A stretch of 8,728 bases of DNA, taken from the NCBI GenBank assembly GCA_027295975.1, contig JAPUJX010000437.1:1-8728 (forward strand), in the 5' to 3' direction. The stretch comes from Gammaproteobacteria bacterium (GTDB taxonomy: Bacteria > Pseudomonadota > Gammaproteobacteria > Pseudomonadales > Azotimanducaceae). A program made the translations under genes and the position numbers. Under the pieces are notes generated by a model. It had not been told where the DNA came from. It did not search any database and was given only the letters and a program-made list of their open reading frames with translations. Shown piece after piece: positions 1 through 6,515 of the stretch. Each line of letters starts with the position of its first letter. The stretch's first letter is position 1.

Positions 1-207
1 CGCCGCAAAGAGCATCGGACGCTGATGACCAGCCTGTCCAAGGGTGATGAGGTCGTCACCTCGGGAGGCATCGTTGGGCAGATCAAAAAAGTCGAGGATG
101 ATTTCCTGAAGATCCAGGTGGCCGCCAACATGGAACTCAGGGTGCAGAAGAGTGCCGTGAGCGCTACTTTGCCGAAGGGCACCCTCAAGTCTCTGGATGA
201 TTCCTGA
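1..207 (+). CDS. yajC: YajC, Sec translocon accessory subunit (3' part; 5' end outside window)
   Basis: YajC is a small inner-membrane protein that associates with SecD and SecF and the SecYEG translocon. Only the last 68 codons are here. The frame is open from base 1 (RRKEHRTL...), so the start codon and the single N-terminal transmembrane helix lie upstream of the window. The visible part is the cytoplasmic domain, with the family signature LSKGDEVVTSGGIVGQI at about residues 12-28 of the fragment, followed by a short beta-rich region and a charged tail. The in-frame ATG at 25 is internal and is not the start. The stop at 205-207 lies 2 bp before the secD start codon, which fits the usual yajC-secD-secF operon and probable translational coupling. 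The family call is confident; completeness cannot be judged. Confidence 0.95.
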   Translation, partial: RRKEHRTLMTSLSKGDEVVTSGGIVGQIKKVEDDFLKIQVAANMELRVQKSAVSATLPKGTLKSLDDS

Positions 208-209
208 CC

Positions 210-2117
210 GTGGCCAGATCGAGCGGCCTTGTTGGCGAGAGTCTCCTGGGGGTAAGAAAAGCAACCCATAGACCACCCAACACCTCCTCATTGGGGCGGT
301 ATCTGTTCATCCTGTTCATAATCGGCCTCGGCATGATTTACGCGGCGCCAAACCTGTTCCAACCCGACAGCGCGCTGCAGATAAAGGGTACATCCGAATC
401 CTCGCCGGTCGATCAGAGGGTGCTCGACCTGGCCACGGACGCACTCGAGAAAGCCGGCATCACCGTTAAGGGGTCGGAACTGGCTGGCGCCACCGGGCTG
501 ATTCGAGTTGAGAGCAACGAAGATCAGTTGAGTGGCCAGGACGTTCTGAAGACTGCTCTCGGCCCGAACGACGACTTCACGGTGGCTTTGAATCTGGCGC
601 CTACCACCCCTGAGTGGTTAAAGGACCTGGGTGCCAAACCCATGTCATTAGGTTTGGATCTGTCGGGTGGAATTCACTTTCTGCTGCAGGTGGATATGGA
701 AAAATTCATCGGTGATCGCATGGAAAGCAATCAAGAGGGAATACAGGATCTTCTGCGGAAGAACAGAGTTCGCTACGCCGGCACGAACCTGGATGGACGA
801 CAACTGGTGATCACCTTCCCCAGCGAAGAAACGCGGGATGCCGGAGAAGTGCTCATCGCCGATCAGTTCGTCGACTTTCGAATACTCTCCCGGGACGTTG
901 CCGGCAAACCCGGCCTCAGGTTGACGATGCTTGACAACAAGGTGCGTGAACTCGAGGACTTTGCGATTTCTCAGAACCTGCAGAGCCTGCGTAATCGAGT
1001 TAATGAGTTGGGAGTGTCGGAACCGCTCGTGCAGAGATTGGGACGATCCCGCATCGTGCTGGATCTTCCAGGCCTGCAGGACAGCGCCAGAGCCAAAGAG
1101 ATCATCAACAAGTTCGCCAACCTGGAGTTCCGGCTGGTTGCCAGCCCGCAGGCGAGACCTTCTTCAACAGAAACCTACATGTATGAAGGCGCCAATCGGT
1201 TACTGGAGAAAGCCAACATCGTAACAGGTGACCAGGTAACCAACGCACAACAGAGTTATGACCAGGATACGGGGCTGCCGCAGGTGAGCATCACCCTCGA
1301 CAACGATGGCGGCCGCCACATGAACGAGGTCACCAAAGACAACGTCGGTAATTCCATGGCCATTATCTTCAAGGAACTCAAGGTCAGAACGCGCACGGTT
1401 ACAGAAGACGGGGAAGAGAAAACCGTGCCTTACACGGTGGAGGAAAACCGGGTCATCAACATTGCGACCATCCAGTCCGCCCTTGGCTTCCGCTTTCGCA
1501 TTACCGGCCTGGAACTCGGTGAGGCGCGCGACCTGGCGCTCCTGCTGCGAGCGGGTGCTCTGGCGGCGCCAATGTTCATCGTCGAGGAGCGTACCGTGGG
1601 TGCCAGCCTCGGCGAGGAGAACATCGAGAAGGGTCAACTGTCCATCGTCGCGGGCTTCTCCCTGGTGCTTGTTTTCATGCTGTTCTACTACAAGGGTTTC
1701 GGTCTGGCGGCCGACATTGCCCTCACCGCGAACCTGATATTGCTTTTTGCCATCATGTCCGTTCTTGGAGCCACGCTCACCATGCCGGGAATCGCCGGCA
1801 TCGTGTTGACGGTCGGTATGGCGGTTGATGCGAACGTGTTGATTTTTTCCCGTATCAAGGAAGAACTACGGGAACGTCCCCCGCAACAAGCCATCCAGAC
1901 GGGGTTCGATCGAGCCCTGCTCACCATCATGGATGCCAACATCACGACCTTTTTTGTCGCCATCATCCTGCTTTCGATTGGTAGCGGCCCGGTCAAGGGA
2001 TTTGCCATAACGCTCGCGGTAGGTATATGTACATCGATGTTTACGGCCATTATGGGAACCCGGGCTCTTGTCAATTTGATGTATGGCGGCCGCACCCTGG
2101 AGAAGCTCACCATATGA
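210..2117 (+). CDS. secD: SecD, protein translocase subunit
   Basis: SecD forms, with SecF, an RND-type inner-membrane complex that uses the proton motive force to help pull preproteins through SecYEG into the periplasm. The 635-residue product is slightly longer than the roughly 615 of E. coli SecD. It has a first transmembrane helix (about residues 30-47), a large periplasmic P1 region opening with GLDLSGG at 148-154, and a C-terminal block of about five helices (475-620). The block contains the conserved motif GMAVDANVLIF, whose Asp is residue 540 and corresponds to the proton-relay Asp519 of E. coli. I chose the GTG at 210 because it follows the yajC stop by 2 bp. It adds about 27 residues before the first helix that typical SecD lacks. 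A TTG at 291 would give a conventional N-terminus but has no Shine-Dalgarno sequence. The stop overlaps the secF start. Confidence 0.96.
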   Translation: MARSSGLVGESLLGVRKATHRPPNTSSLGRYLFILFIIGLGMIYAAPNLFQPDSALQIKGTSESSPVDQRVLDLATDALEKAGITVKGSELAGATGLIRVESNEDQLSGQDVLKTALGPNDDFTVALNLAPTTPEWLKDLGAKPMSLGLDLSGGIHFLLQVDMEKFIGDRMESNQEGIQDLLRKNRVRYAGTNLDGRQLVITFPSEETRDAGEVLIADQFVDFRILSRDVAGKPGLRLTMLDNKVRELEDFAISQNLQSLRNRVNELGVSEPLVQRLGRSRIVLDLPGLQDSARAKEIINKFANLEFRLVASPQARPSSTETYMYEGANRLLEKANIVTGDQVTNAQQSYDQDTGLPQVSITLDNDGGRHMNEVTKDNVGNSMAIIFKELKVRTRTVTEDGEEKTVPYTVEENRVINIATIQSALGFRFRITGLELGEARDLALLLRAGALAAPMFIVEERTVGASLGEENIEKGQLSIVAGFSLVLVFMLFYYKGFGLAADIALTANLILLFAIMSVLGATLTMPGIAGIVLTVGMAVDANVLIFSRIKEELRERPPQQAIQTGFDRALLTIMDANITTFFVAIILLSIGSGPVKGFAITLAVGICTSMFTAIMGTRALVNLMYGGRTLEKLTI

Positions 2118-3040
2118 GTCAATCAATAACCACCATCGATTTCATGGGCAAACGTAAGGTTGCCGGAGTGATTTCCATCGTTCTCGTGCTCGCTTCCCTG
2201 GGGTTGCTCGGGGTCGTGGGTCTTAATCGCGGCCTCGACTTCACCGGTGGAACCCTGGTGGAAGTCGAATTCACAACGGCAATCGAACCTGAGAGCGTTC
2301 GCCAGCTTCTGGAAGGCGCCGGGTTTCAAAATGGATTGGTGCAGTATTTCGGTACCGACCGGGACCTGCTGATTCGCATGCCTCCACAAGACAACACCCA
2401 GCAGGCCGACATGGGAGGTGAAATTCTCGACACGTTACGCGAGACCTACCCCGATGTTGTCATGCGCCAGAACAACTACGTAGGCCCGACCGTGGGCGAG
2501 GAACTGACCAATGACGCAGGGCTTGCGATTCTGGCGGCGCTCGTGGCCGTCATGGTGTACATCTTTTTTCGTTTCACCAAGCAGTTCTCCGTGGGTGCGG
2601 TTGTTGCACTGGTGCACGACGTTCTCCTGGTTCTAGGCATGTTCTCGTTGTTTCAGTGGACGTTCGACCTCCCGGTGTTTGCGTCGGTACTCGCTGTAAT
2701 CGGCTATTCCTTGAACGACACCATCGTGGTATCGGACCGTATTCGTGAAAACTTTCGCAAAATCCGCAAGGGGACGAGCGTTGAGATCATCAACCGGTCG
2801 CTGAACCAAACCCTCGGACGCACGTTGATTACATCGATGACCACCTTGTTTGTGCTCCTGGCGCTGCTCATCGCCGGTGGCGAAGGTATTCGCGGTTTCG
2901 CCACCGCGCTCAGCATCGGCGTGGTGGTTGGAACCTACTCTTCCGTCTACGTAGCGGCAAATGTCCTGATCGCCATGAATATTTCCCGCGAGGATTTACT
3001 TGTGCCTGAGAAGGAGAACACGGATTCGGCCATGCCGTAA
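2114..3040 (+). CDS. secF: SecF, protein translocase subunit
   Basis: SecF is the partner of SecD in the proton-driven inner-membrane complex that assists late stages of Sec export. The 308-residue product (E. coli about 323) begins MSQSITTIDFMGKRK. It has a first helix at about 15-35, the periplasmic entry motif GLDFTGG, and a C-terminal five-helix block carrying IGYSLNDTIVVSDRIREN. The Asp of LNDT is residue 202, matching the conserved Asp213 of E. coli SecF. The frame stays open upstream to an ATG at 2027, but that stretch is antisense-free secD coding sequence in another frame. The ATG at 2114 is the right start because it overlaps the secD stop as ATGA (2114-2117), follows a GGAG at 2099-2102 and gives the family N-terminus. 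The gene is co-translated with secD and ends 5 bp from the convergent suhB stop. Confidence 0.97.
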   Translation: MSQSITTIDFMGKRKVAGVISIVLVLASLGLLGVVGLNRGLDFTGGTLVEVEFTTAIEPESVRQLLEGAGFQNGLVQYFGTDRDLLIRMPPQDNTQQADMGGEILDTLRETYPDVVMRQNNYVGPTVGEELTNDAGLAILAALVAVMVYIFFRFTKQFSVGAVVALVHDVLLVLGMFSLFQWTFDLPVFASVLAVIGYSLNDTIVVSDRIRENFRKIRKGTSVEIINRSLNQTLGRTLITSMTTLFVLLALLIAGGEGIRGFATALSIGVVVGTYSSVYVAANVLIAMNISREDLLVPEKENTDSAMP

Positions 3041-3045
3041 ATGGG

Positions 3046-3849
3046 TCAGAGTTTCAATTCCGGGGTCAGGTGCGGGCGAATGTGCTGCACCATTGTTTTG
3101 AAAACCCTGGGGTTGGCGGCGACGATGTTGCCGGTGGAGAAAAATTTGTCGCCGCCATTGAGATCTCCAACAAAACCACCGGCTTCACGCACCAGCAATA
3201 CGCCCGCGGCAATGTCCCACGAGTTCAGACCGATTTCCCAGAACCCATCGGCGCGGCCCGCGGCAACGTAAGCGAGATCCAGAGCGGCGGATCCCGAACG
3301 TCTCAGGGCCCGGCAATCCCGGGTGAACGACTTCAGCATGTCCATGTAAGCATCCAGATTTTTGAGCACGGATGCGGGTGGAATACCGGTGTTGAGTAAA
3401 GCGGCCGCCAGCCTGTCGGTGTTACTCACGCGTATGCGTTTGCCGTTCAGCTGGGCTCCATAACCGCGGCTTGCGACAAATTCCTCGTTGCGGGTGGGGT
3501 CCACGACAACCGCGTGTTCAAACTGGGTCCCCTTCATGAGCGCGATCGATACGCAGAAGTGAGGAATACCCTGCAGGAAATTGGTGGTGCCATCCAGGGG
3601 ATCGATCACCCAGGTATATTCGTCCGATGGGAACGATTCACCGTGCTCTTCGCCGACAATTCCATGGTCCGGATACGCGTTGTGTAAAACCTCGATGATG
3701 GCCGTTTCCGCTTCGCGGTCGATGTTGGAGACGAAATCGTTGTGCCCCTTCTCTTCTATCTCGAGGCGATCGATACGATCCATGGCGCGCAGGATGATCT
3801 GCCCCGCCTGCCGCGCCGCACGCAACGCCATATTGGCCATTGGCTGCAT
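3046..3849 (-). CDS. suhB: SuhB, inositol-1-monophosphatase family protein
   Basis: SuhB is a Mg2+-dependent inositol monophosphatase-fold protein. In E. coli it also joins the NusA-containing antitermination complex on rRNA operons. The 267-residue length equals that of E. coli SuhB. Metal and phosphate-site motifs are intact: E67 in GEEHG, motif WVIDPLDGTTNF with D83 and D86, and the second motif WDIAAG with D212, followed by LLVREAGG. I chose the ATG at 3849 because MQPMANMALRAARQAG aligns end to end with known SuhB N-termini (MHPMLNIAVRAARKAG in E. coli). The second ATG at 3840 is possible and has an AGG about 10 nt upstream. The gene lies divergent to trmJ, as in E. coli and Pseudomonas, and convergent to secF. 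Whether this copy acts mainly as a phosphatase or in transcription cannot be told from sequence. Confidence 0.95.
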   Translation of the reverse strand: MQPMANMALRAARQAGQIILRAMDRIDRLEIEEKGHNDFVSNIDREAETAIIEVLHNAYPDHGIVGEEHGESFPSDEYTWVIDPLDGTTNFLQGIPHFCVSIALMKGTQFEHAVVVDPTRNEEFVASRGYGAQLNGKRIRVSNTDRLAAALLNTGIPPASVLKNLDAYMDMLKSFTRDCRALRRSGSAALDLAYVAAGRADGFWEIGLNSWDIAAGVLLVREAGGFVGDLNGGDKFFSTGNIVAANPRVFKTMVQHIRPHLTPELKL

Positions 3850-3933
3850 ACCTGGAATGCCCTTATTCTTGAAATGTTCGTCGAAATGGCCGCGTATCCT
3901 AACAACGTGGTCGCGGGAGAACTAGGAGCAGGA
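3850..3933. promoter_or_regulatory. Divergent intergenic region between suhB and trmJ
   Basis: This 84-bp spacer must hold the suhB promoter, and probably that of trmJ, because the two genes point away from each other. I see no convincing -35/-10 pair on either strand. On the plus strand TTGAAA (3874-3879) and a weak TATCCT-like box are about 20 nt apart, which is too far. On the minus strand a TAGGAT-like box has only a poor upstream partner. A short palindrome TTCGTCGAA lies in the middle. The regulatory role is inferred from gene orientation alone. Confidence 0.45.
3924..3928 (+). promoter_or_regulatory. Shine-Dalgarno site deciding the trmJ TTG start
   Basis: AGGAG lies 5 nt upstream of the TTG at 3934. 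It is the only good ribosome-binding sequence near the point where homology to TrmJ begins, so it favours TTG over the GTG at 3907 and the much earlier ATG at 3742, which would run antisense through the suhB start. Confidence 0.7.
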
Positions 3934-4674
3934 TTGAAGGTACTCGAGCGAATCCGCGTGGTGCTGGTGGAACCGAGCCATCCGGGTAACATCGGCGGCG
4001 CCGCAAGAGCCCTGAAGGTGATGGGGCTTTCCGATCTGGCGGTGGTGAATCCGCAACGATTTCCGGATCCCCAGGCCGAGTGGCGGGCGGCGGGCGCCCA
4101 GGACGTGCTGACGTCGACAACCGTGCACGAAACGCTGGATGAGGCCATCGCCGACTGCCATTGGGTGGTTGGCGCCAGCACCCGGCAGCGACGCATACCC
4201 TGGCCATTGATGAGTGCGGAGGAAATTGCTCGCGAGGCAATCAACCGACAGAGTAGCGCGCCGAACAACCGCATCGCCATCCTCTTCGGCCGAGAGGCCA
4301 ATGGTTTGACCAACGACGAGCTGCAGAAGTGTCACTGTCACCTGCGGATTCCCGCTCATCCCGATTATCCTTCATTGAATCTTGCCATGGCGGTGCAGGT
4401 CGTGAGTTACGAACTTTTCAAGCAGGCCAGCGGGGGCCAACCAGTGGCGGACGTGTGGGATCGTGCACCTGCCACCGCGGAACAGGTAGAAGGGCTGATG
4501 ACCCATCTGGAAAACGTGTTGATTTCGATTGGTTTTCTCGATCCGGCGAACCCGGGGCAATCGTTGACACGCCTGCGGCGTCTGTTCAACCGGATACAGC
4601 CGGACGAGACCGAGGTGCAGATGTTGCGGGGGGTACTCAATCATCTCGGCAAGGGCAATAGTGGACCAAATTAA
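3934..4674 (+). CDS. trmJ: TrmJ, tRNA (cytidine/uridine-2'-O-)-methyltransferase
   Basis: TrmJ is a SPOUT-superfamily enzyme that uses S-adenosylmethionine to 2'-O-methylate position 32 of several tRNAs in the cytoplasm. From the TTG start the product is 246 residues, the same as E. coli TrmJ. It opens MKVLERIRVVLVEPSHPGNIGG, matching the family start IRIVLVETSHTGN. The SAM-binding knot motifs are present: LFGREANGLTNDELQKCH (FGRE at 118-121) and the C-terminal knot PSLNLAMAVQV (S147 onward). A TrmJ-type C-terminal extension with LTRLRRLFNRIQP follows. It is divergent from suhB and stands 45 bp before iscR, the same neighbour order as in E. coli. Pseudomonas has cysE between trmJ and iscR, which is absent here. 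With so short a gap, trmJ-iscR-iscS may be one transcript. Confidence 0.95.
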   Translation: MKVLERIRVVLVEPSHPGNIGGAARALKVMGLSDLAVVNPQRFPDPQAEWRAAGAQDVLTSTTVHETLDEAIADCHWVVGASTRQRRIPWPLMSAEEIAREAINRQSSAPNNRIAILFGREANGLTNDELQKCHCHLRIPAHPDYPSLNLAMAVQVVSYELFKQASGGQPVADVWDRAPATAEQVEGLMTHLENVLISIGFLDPANPGQSLTRLRRLFNRIQPDETEVQMLRGVLNHLGKGNSGPN

Positions 4675-4675
4675 T

Positions 4676-4692
4676 CGGGTATTGCATACTCG
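4676..4692. repeat. Imperfect 17-bp inverted repeat upstream of iscR, possible operator
   Basis: CGGGTAT-TGC-ATACTCG has seven-base arms with one G:T mismatch and a three-base centre. It begins just after the trmJ stop and ends 27 nt before the iscR ATG, in the only non-coding DNA before iscR. It does not fit the E. coli IscR type 1 or type 2 consensus as I remember them. A role as operator or as an mRNA hairpin is speculative. Confidence 0.3.
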
Positions 4693-4719
4693 CTGGCCCT
4701 TGAGCCCTTCGGAGCTGTC

Positions 4720-5175
4720 ATGCGGCTGACAACCAAAGGCCGATATGCGGTCACTGCAATGCTGGACATCGCGCTGCACCGTAATGGGGGTCCGGTGAGC
4801 GTGATCGACATTGCCGCGCGCCAGGGCATCTCGGCCGCCTATCTGGAGCAGCTGGTCAGCAAACTCAAACGTGCCGGTCTGCTGCGGAGTTGTCGTGGGC
4901 CGGGAGGGGGTTATCAACTGGAACGCGAGGTAACCGAGGTCAACATATCGGACGTTATCCTGGCCGTGGGTGAAGGCGTGGATGCCACGCGCTGTCATGG
5001 GTCGGCGGATTGCCAGGATGGCGTCAAATGCCTTACCCACGATTTGTGGGCCGAGCTTTCCCAGGAGATTGACAATTTTCTCGCAGGTATCACGCTCAAG
5101 AGCCTGATTGAACGGCACAATGTGCAAAACGTTGCCCAACGCCAGGACGCCCTGATCCAAGCCAGGTTGCTTTGA
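4720..5175 (+). CDS. iscR: IscR, Rrf2-family [2Fe-2S] transcriptional regulator
   Basis: IscR is a winged-helix Rrf2-family regulator that binds a [2Fe-2S] cluster. In E. coli the holo form represses the isc operon, and apo or holo forms control many Fe-S genes including suf. The 151-residue product starts [19 protein letters not shown]. It has the DNA-recognition region [19 protein letters not shown] (37-55) and the wing RGPGGGYQL (59-67). The cluster ligands are complete: C92, C98, C104 and H107 in the DATRC...C...KCLTH segment. It lacks roughly the last 11 residues of the E. coli protein, a variable tail. GGAG at 4711-4714 lies 5 nt before the ATG. The stop overlaps the iscS start as TGATG. 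Presence of all ligands argues for a true IscR rather than another Rrf2 member. The usual downstream isc scaffold genes are missing. Confidence 0.95.
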   Translation: MRLTTKGRYAVTAMLDIALHRNGGPVSVIDIAARQGISAAYLEQLVSKLKRAGLLRSCRGPGGGYQLEREVTEVNISDVILAVGEGVDATRCHGSADCQDGVKCLTHDLWAELSQEIDNFLAGITLKSLIERHNVQNVAQRQDALIQARLL

Positions 5176-6335
5176 TGACCAAAGTTGTTTATCTGGATTA
5201 TTCCGCGACCACGCCGGTCGATCCGCGAGTCGCACAGAAGATGAGCGTCTGTCTGCTGGTCGAAGGCAATTTCGGCAATCCTGCCTCCCGCTCGCACTAT
5301 TACGGCTGGCAAGCCGAGGAAGCCGTCGAAGAAGCCCGCACTCAAGTTGCCAGACTGCTGAACGCCGATCCCCGTGAGATCGTCTGGACCAGCGGCGCGA
5401 CAGAGTCCGATAACCTTGCAATCAAGGGGGTGGCTGAAGGCGCGACCAGGCGACACATCATCACGAGTGCGGTTGAACACAAGGCCGTGCTCGATACCTG
5501 CGCCTATTTAGAAGGCAAAGGCTTCGAAGTGACCTATCTGGTACCCGAAGACAACGGCATCGTGAGGCCCGAGCAGGTGGCTGCCGCGCTTCGGCCCGAT
5601 ACGCTGCTCGTCACGCTGATGCATGTCAACAACGAGATCGGCGTCATAAACGATGTCGCGAACATTTCCGAGATCTGCCGCGCGGCGGGCGTGCTCATGC
5701 ACGTCGATGCCGCGCAAAGCGCGGGGAAGATACCCATCGATGTGACCACCATGCCCATCGACCTGATCTCCCTGTCGGGCCACAAGATTTATGGACCGAA
5801 AGGTATCGGGGTTCTGTATGTCAGGCGCGAACCCCCGGTGAAGTTGAGCCCCCTCATACATGGCGGAGGCCACGAACGCGGCATGCGATCCGGTACCCTG
5901 GCTACCCATCAGATTGTCGGTATCGGGGAAGCCTGCGCCATCCTCACCCGTGAAATGCACGAGGAAAACGATCGGATTCTCAAGCTTCGCCAGCGACTCT
6001 GGTCTCACCTCAAGCAGGTGCCCGGTTCGGTGCTCAACGGCGACGAAGTGCGTCGTTTACCCGGTAACCTGAATGTCGGTTTTAGTGGTGTTGATGGGGA
6101 AACACTCCTGCTCGGTCTTGACGATGTGGCGGTGTCCAGCGGTTCGGCCTGTACATCGGCAAGCGTCGAACCTTCTTATGTGCTCAAAGCGCTCGGAGTG
6201 CCCGAGGATCTGGCGCAGGCGTCCCTGCGATTCACCGTAGGCCGTTACAACACCGAAAAAGACATCGACTTCGTCGCAAGCAGGGTAGCGGAAGTAGTTA
6301 ACGGGTTGCGCAACCGAAGCTCCGCAACCGGCTGA
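5175..6335 (+). CDS. iscS: IscS-type cysteine desulfurase lacking the usual C-terminal tail
   Basis: IscS is a PLP-dependent cytoplasmic enzyme that converts cysteine to alanine and carries the sulfur as a persulfide for Fe-S clusters, thiolated tRNAs and cofactors. Numbered from the ATG at 5175, catalytic residues are intact: H102 (EHKAVLDTC), PLP lysine K204 ([10 protein letters not shown]) and persulfide cysteine C326 in [10 protein letters not shown]. All sit two positions before their E. coli counterparts. The product is 386 residues against 404 in E. coli. Homology holds to VNGLRNRS, then SATG and a stop replace the conserved SPLWEM...EW tail that helps bind IscU. A TTG at 5172 is an alternative start giving one more residue. 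No iscU follows; the next gene is ndk. It clusters with group I (IscS/NifS), not SufS, by its loop around the catalytic cysteine. Confidence 0.93.
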   Translation: MTKVVYLDYSATTPVDPRVAQKMSVCLLVEGNFGNPASRSHYYGWQAEEAVEEARTQVARLLNADPREIVWTSGATESDNLAIKGVAEGATRRHIITSAVEHKAVLDTCAYLEGKGFEVTYLVPEDNGIVRPEQVAAALRPDTLLVTLMHVNNEIGVINDVANISEICRAAGVLMHVDAAQSAGKIPIDVTTMPIDLISLSGHKIYGPKGIGVLYVRREPPVKLSPLIHGGGHERGMRSGTLATHQIVGIGEACAILTREMHEENDRILKLRQRLWSHLKQVPGSVLNGDEVRRLPGNLNVGFSGVDGETLLLGLDDVAVSSGSACTSASVEPSYVLKALGVPEDLAQASLRFTVGRYNTEKDIDFVASRVAEVVNGLRNRSSATG

Positions 6336-6355
6336 ACGGCTGCGGCTGAACGGCT
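6329..6355 (+). repeat. Tandem direct repeat across the iscS stop codon
   Basis: CGGCTGAACGGCT occurs twice, at 6329-6341 and 6343-6355, separated by a single G, giving a 14-bp period. The iscS stop TGA (6333-6335) is inside the first copy. Just upstream, GCAACCG also occurs twice (6310-6316 and 6324-6330), and GGTTGCGCAACC at 6304-6315 is a perfect palindrome. The last codons of iscS therefore lie in locally repetitive DNA at exactly the place where its homology ends. Confidence 0.8.
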
Positions 6356-6483
6356 ATTGGTGTTCCAGGTCATTGCTGACACTTCGACAAGCCCCGTTGG
6401 GCCTTTTGAAGAGTGTTATCGGCATTTTTGTCAGAAAGTTACCCTGATCTGGCATCGCCGGAACCTGGATTCGTCCCCGGCAT

Positions 6484-6510
6484 TTGATCTCGCCGCCAAA
6501 CGCGTATAAT
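6484..6510 (+). promoter_or_regulatory. Probable sigma-70 promoter of ndk-rlmN-pilW
   Basis: A perfect TATAAT at 6505-6510 is the best -10 box in the window. The closest -35 candidate is TTGATC at 6484-6489 (four of six consensus bases) with a short 15-nt spacer, so the -35 assignment is weak. Transcription would start near 6517 and give a leader of about 80 nt before ndk. The location, in the only sizeable gap before ndk, supports the call. Confidence 0.6.
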
Positions 6511-6515
6511 ACGCG
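6501..6515. repeat. Perfect 15-bp palindrome enclosing the ndk -10 box
   Basis: CGCGTAT-A-ATACGCG has seven-base arms around a single central A, and the -10 hexamer TATAAT lies inside it. A repressor bound here would block RNA polymerase directly, but GC-flanked TATAAT sequences also arise commonly in GC-rich promoters, so the symmetry may be incidental. Confidence 0.6.

Noticed and set aside
2027..2113. Upstream extension of secF to the ATG at 2027
   Set aside because: The segment overlaps secD coding sequence in another frame and has no SecF homology; the ATGA overlap at 2114 gives the standard N-terminus.
3742..3933. Upstream extension of trmJ to the ATG at 3742 or GTG at 3907
   Set aside because: The first runs antisense through suhB and neither matches TrmJ; TTG at 3934 has AGGAG and gives the family length of 246.
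4372..5421. Long minus-strand open frame of 349 codons opposite trmJ, iscR and iscS
   Set aside because: It is a shadow frame: it spans three well-supported plus-strand genes and its arginine- and histidine-rich translation resembles no family I know.
6391..6407. Possible rho-independent terminator after iscS (GCCC-CGTT-GGGC followed by CTTTT)
   Set aside because: The stem is only 4 bp and the T-run is four bases; too weak to call.
6457..6481. Hairpin GCCGG ... CCGGC followed by ATTT upstream of the ndk promoter
   Set aside because: Five-base stem with a 15-nt loop and no T-tract; expected by chance in GC-rich DNA.
6336..6500. Pseudogene remnants of iscU, iscX or the IscS tail
   Set aside because: Translations of the spacer showed nothing beyond a single Ser-Pro coincidence; a profile search would be needed to detect very decayed remnants.
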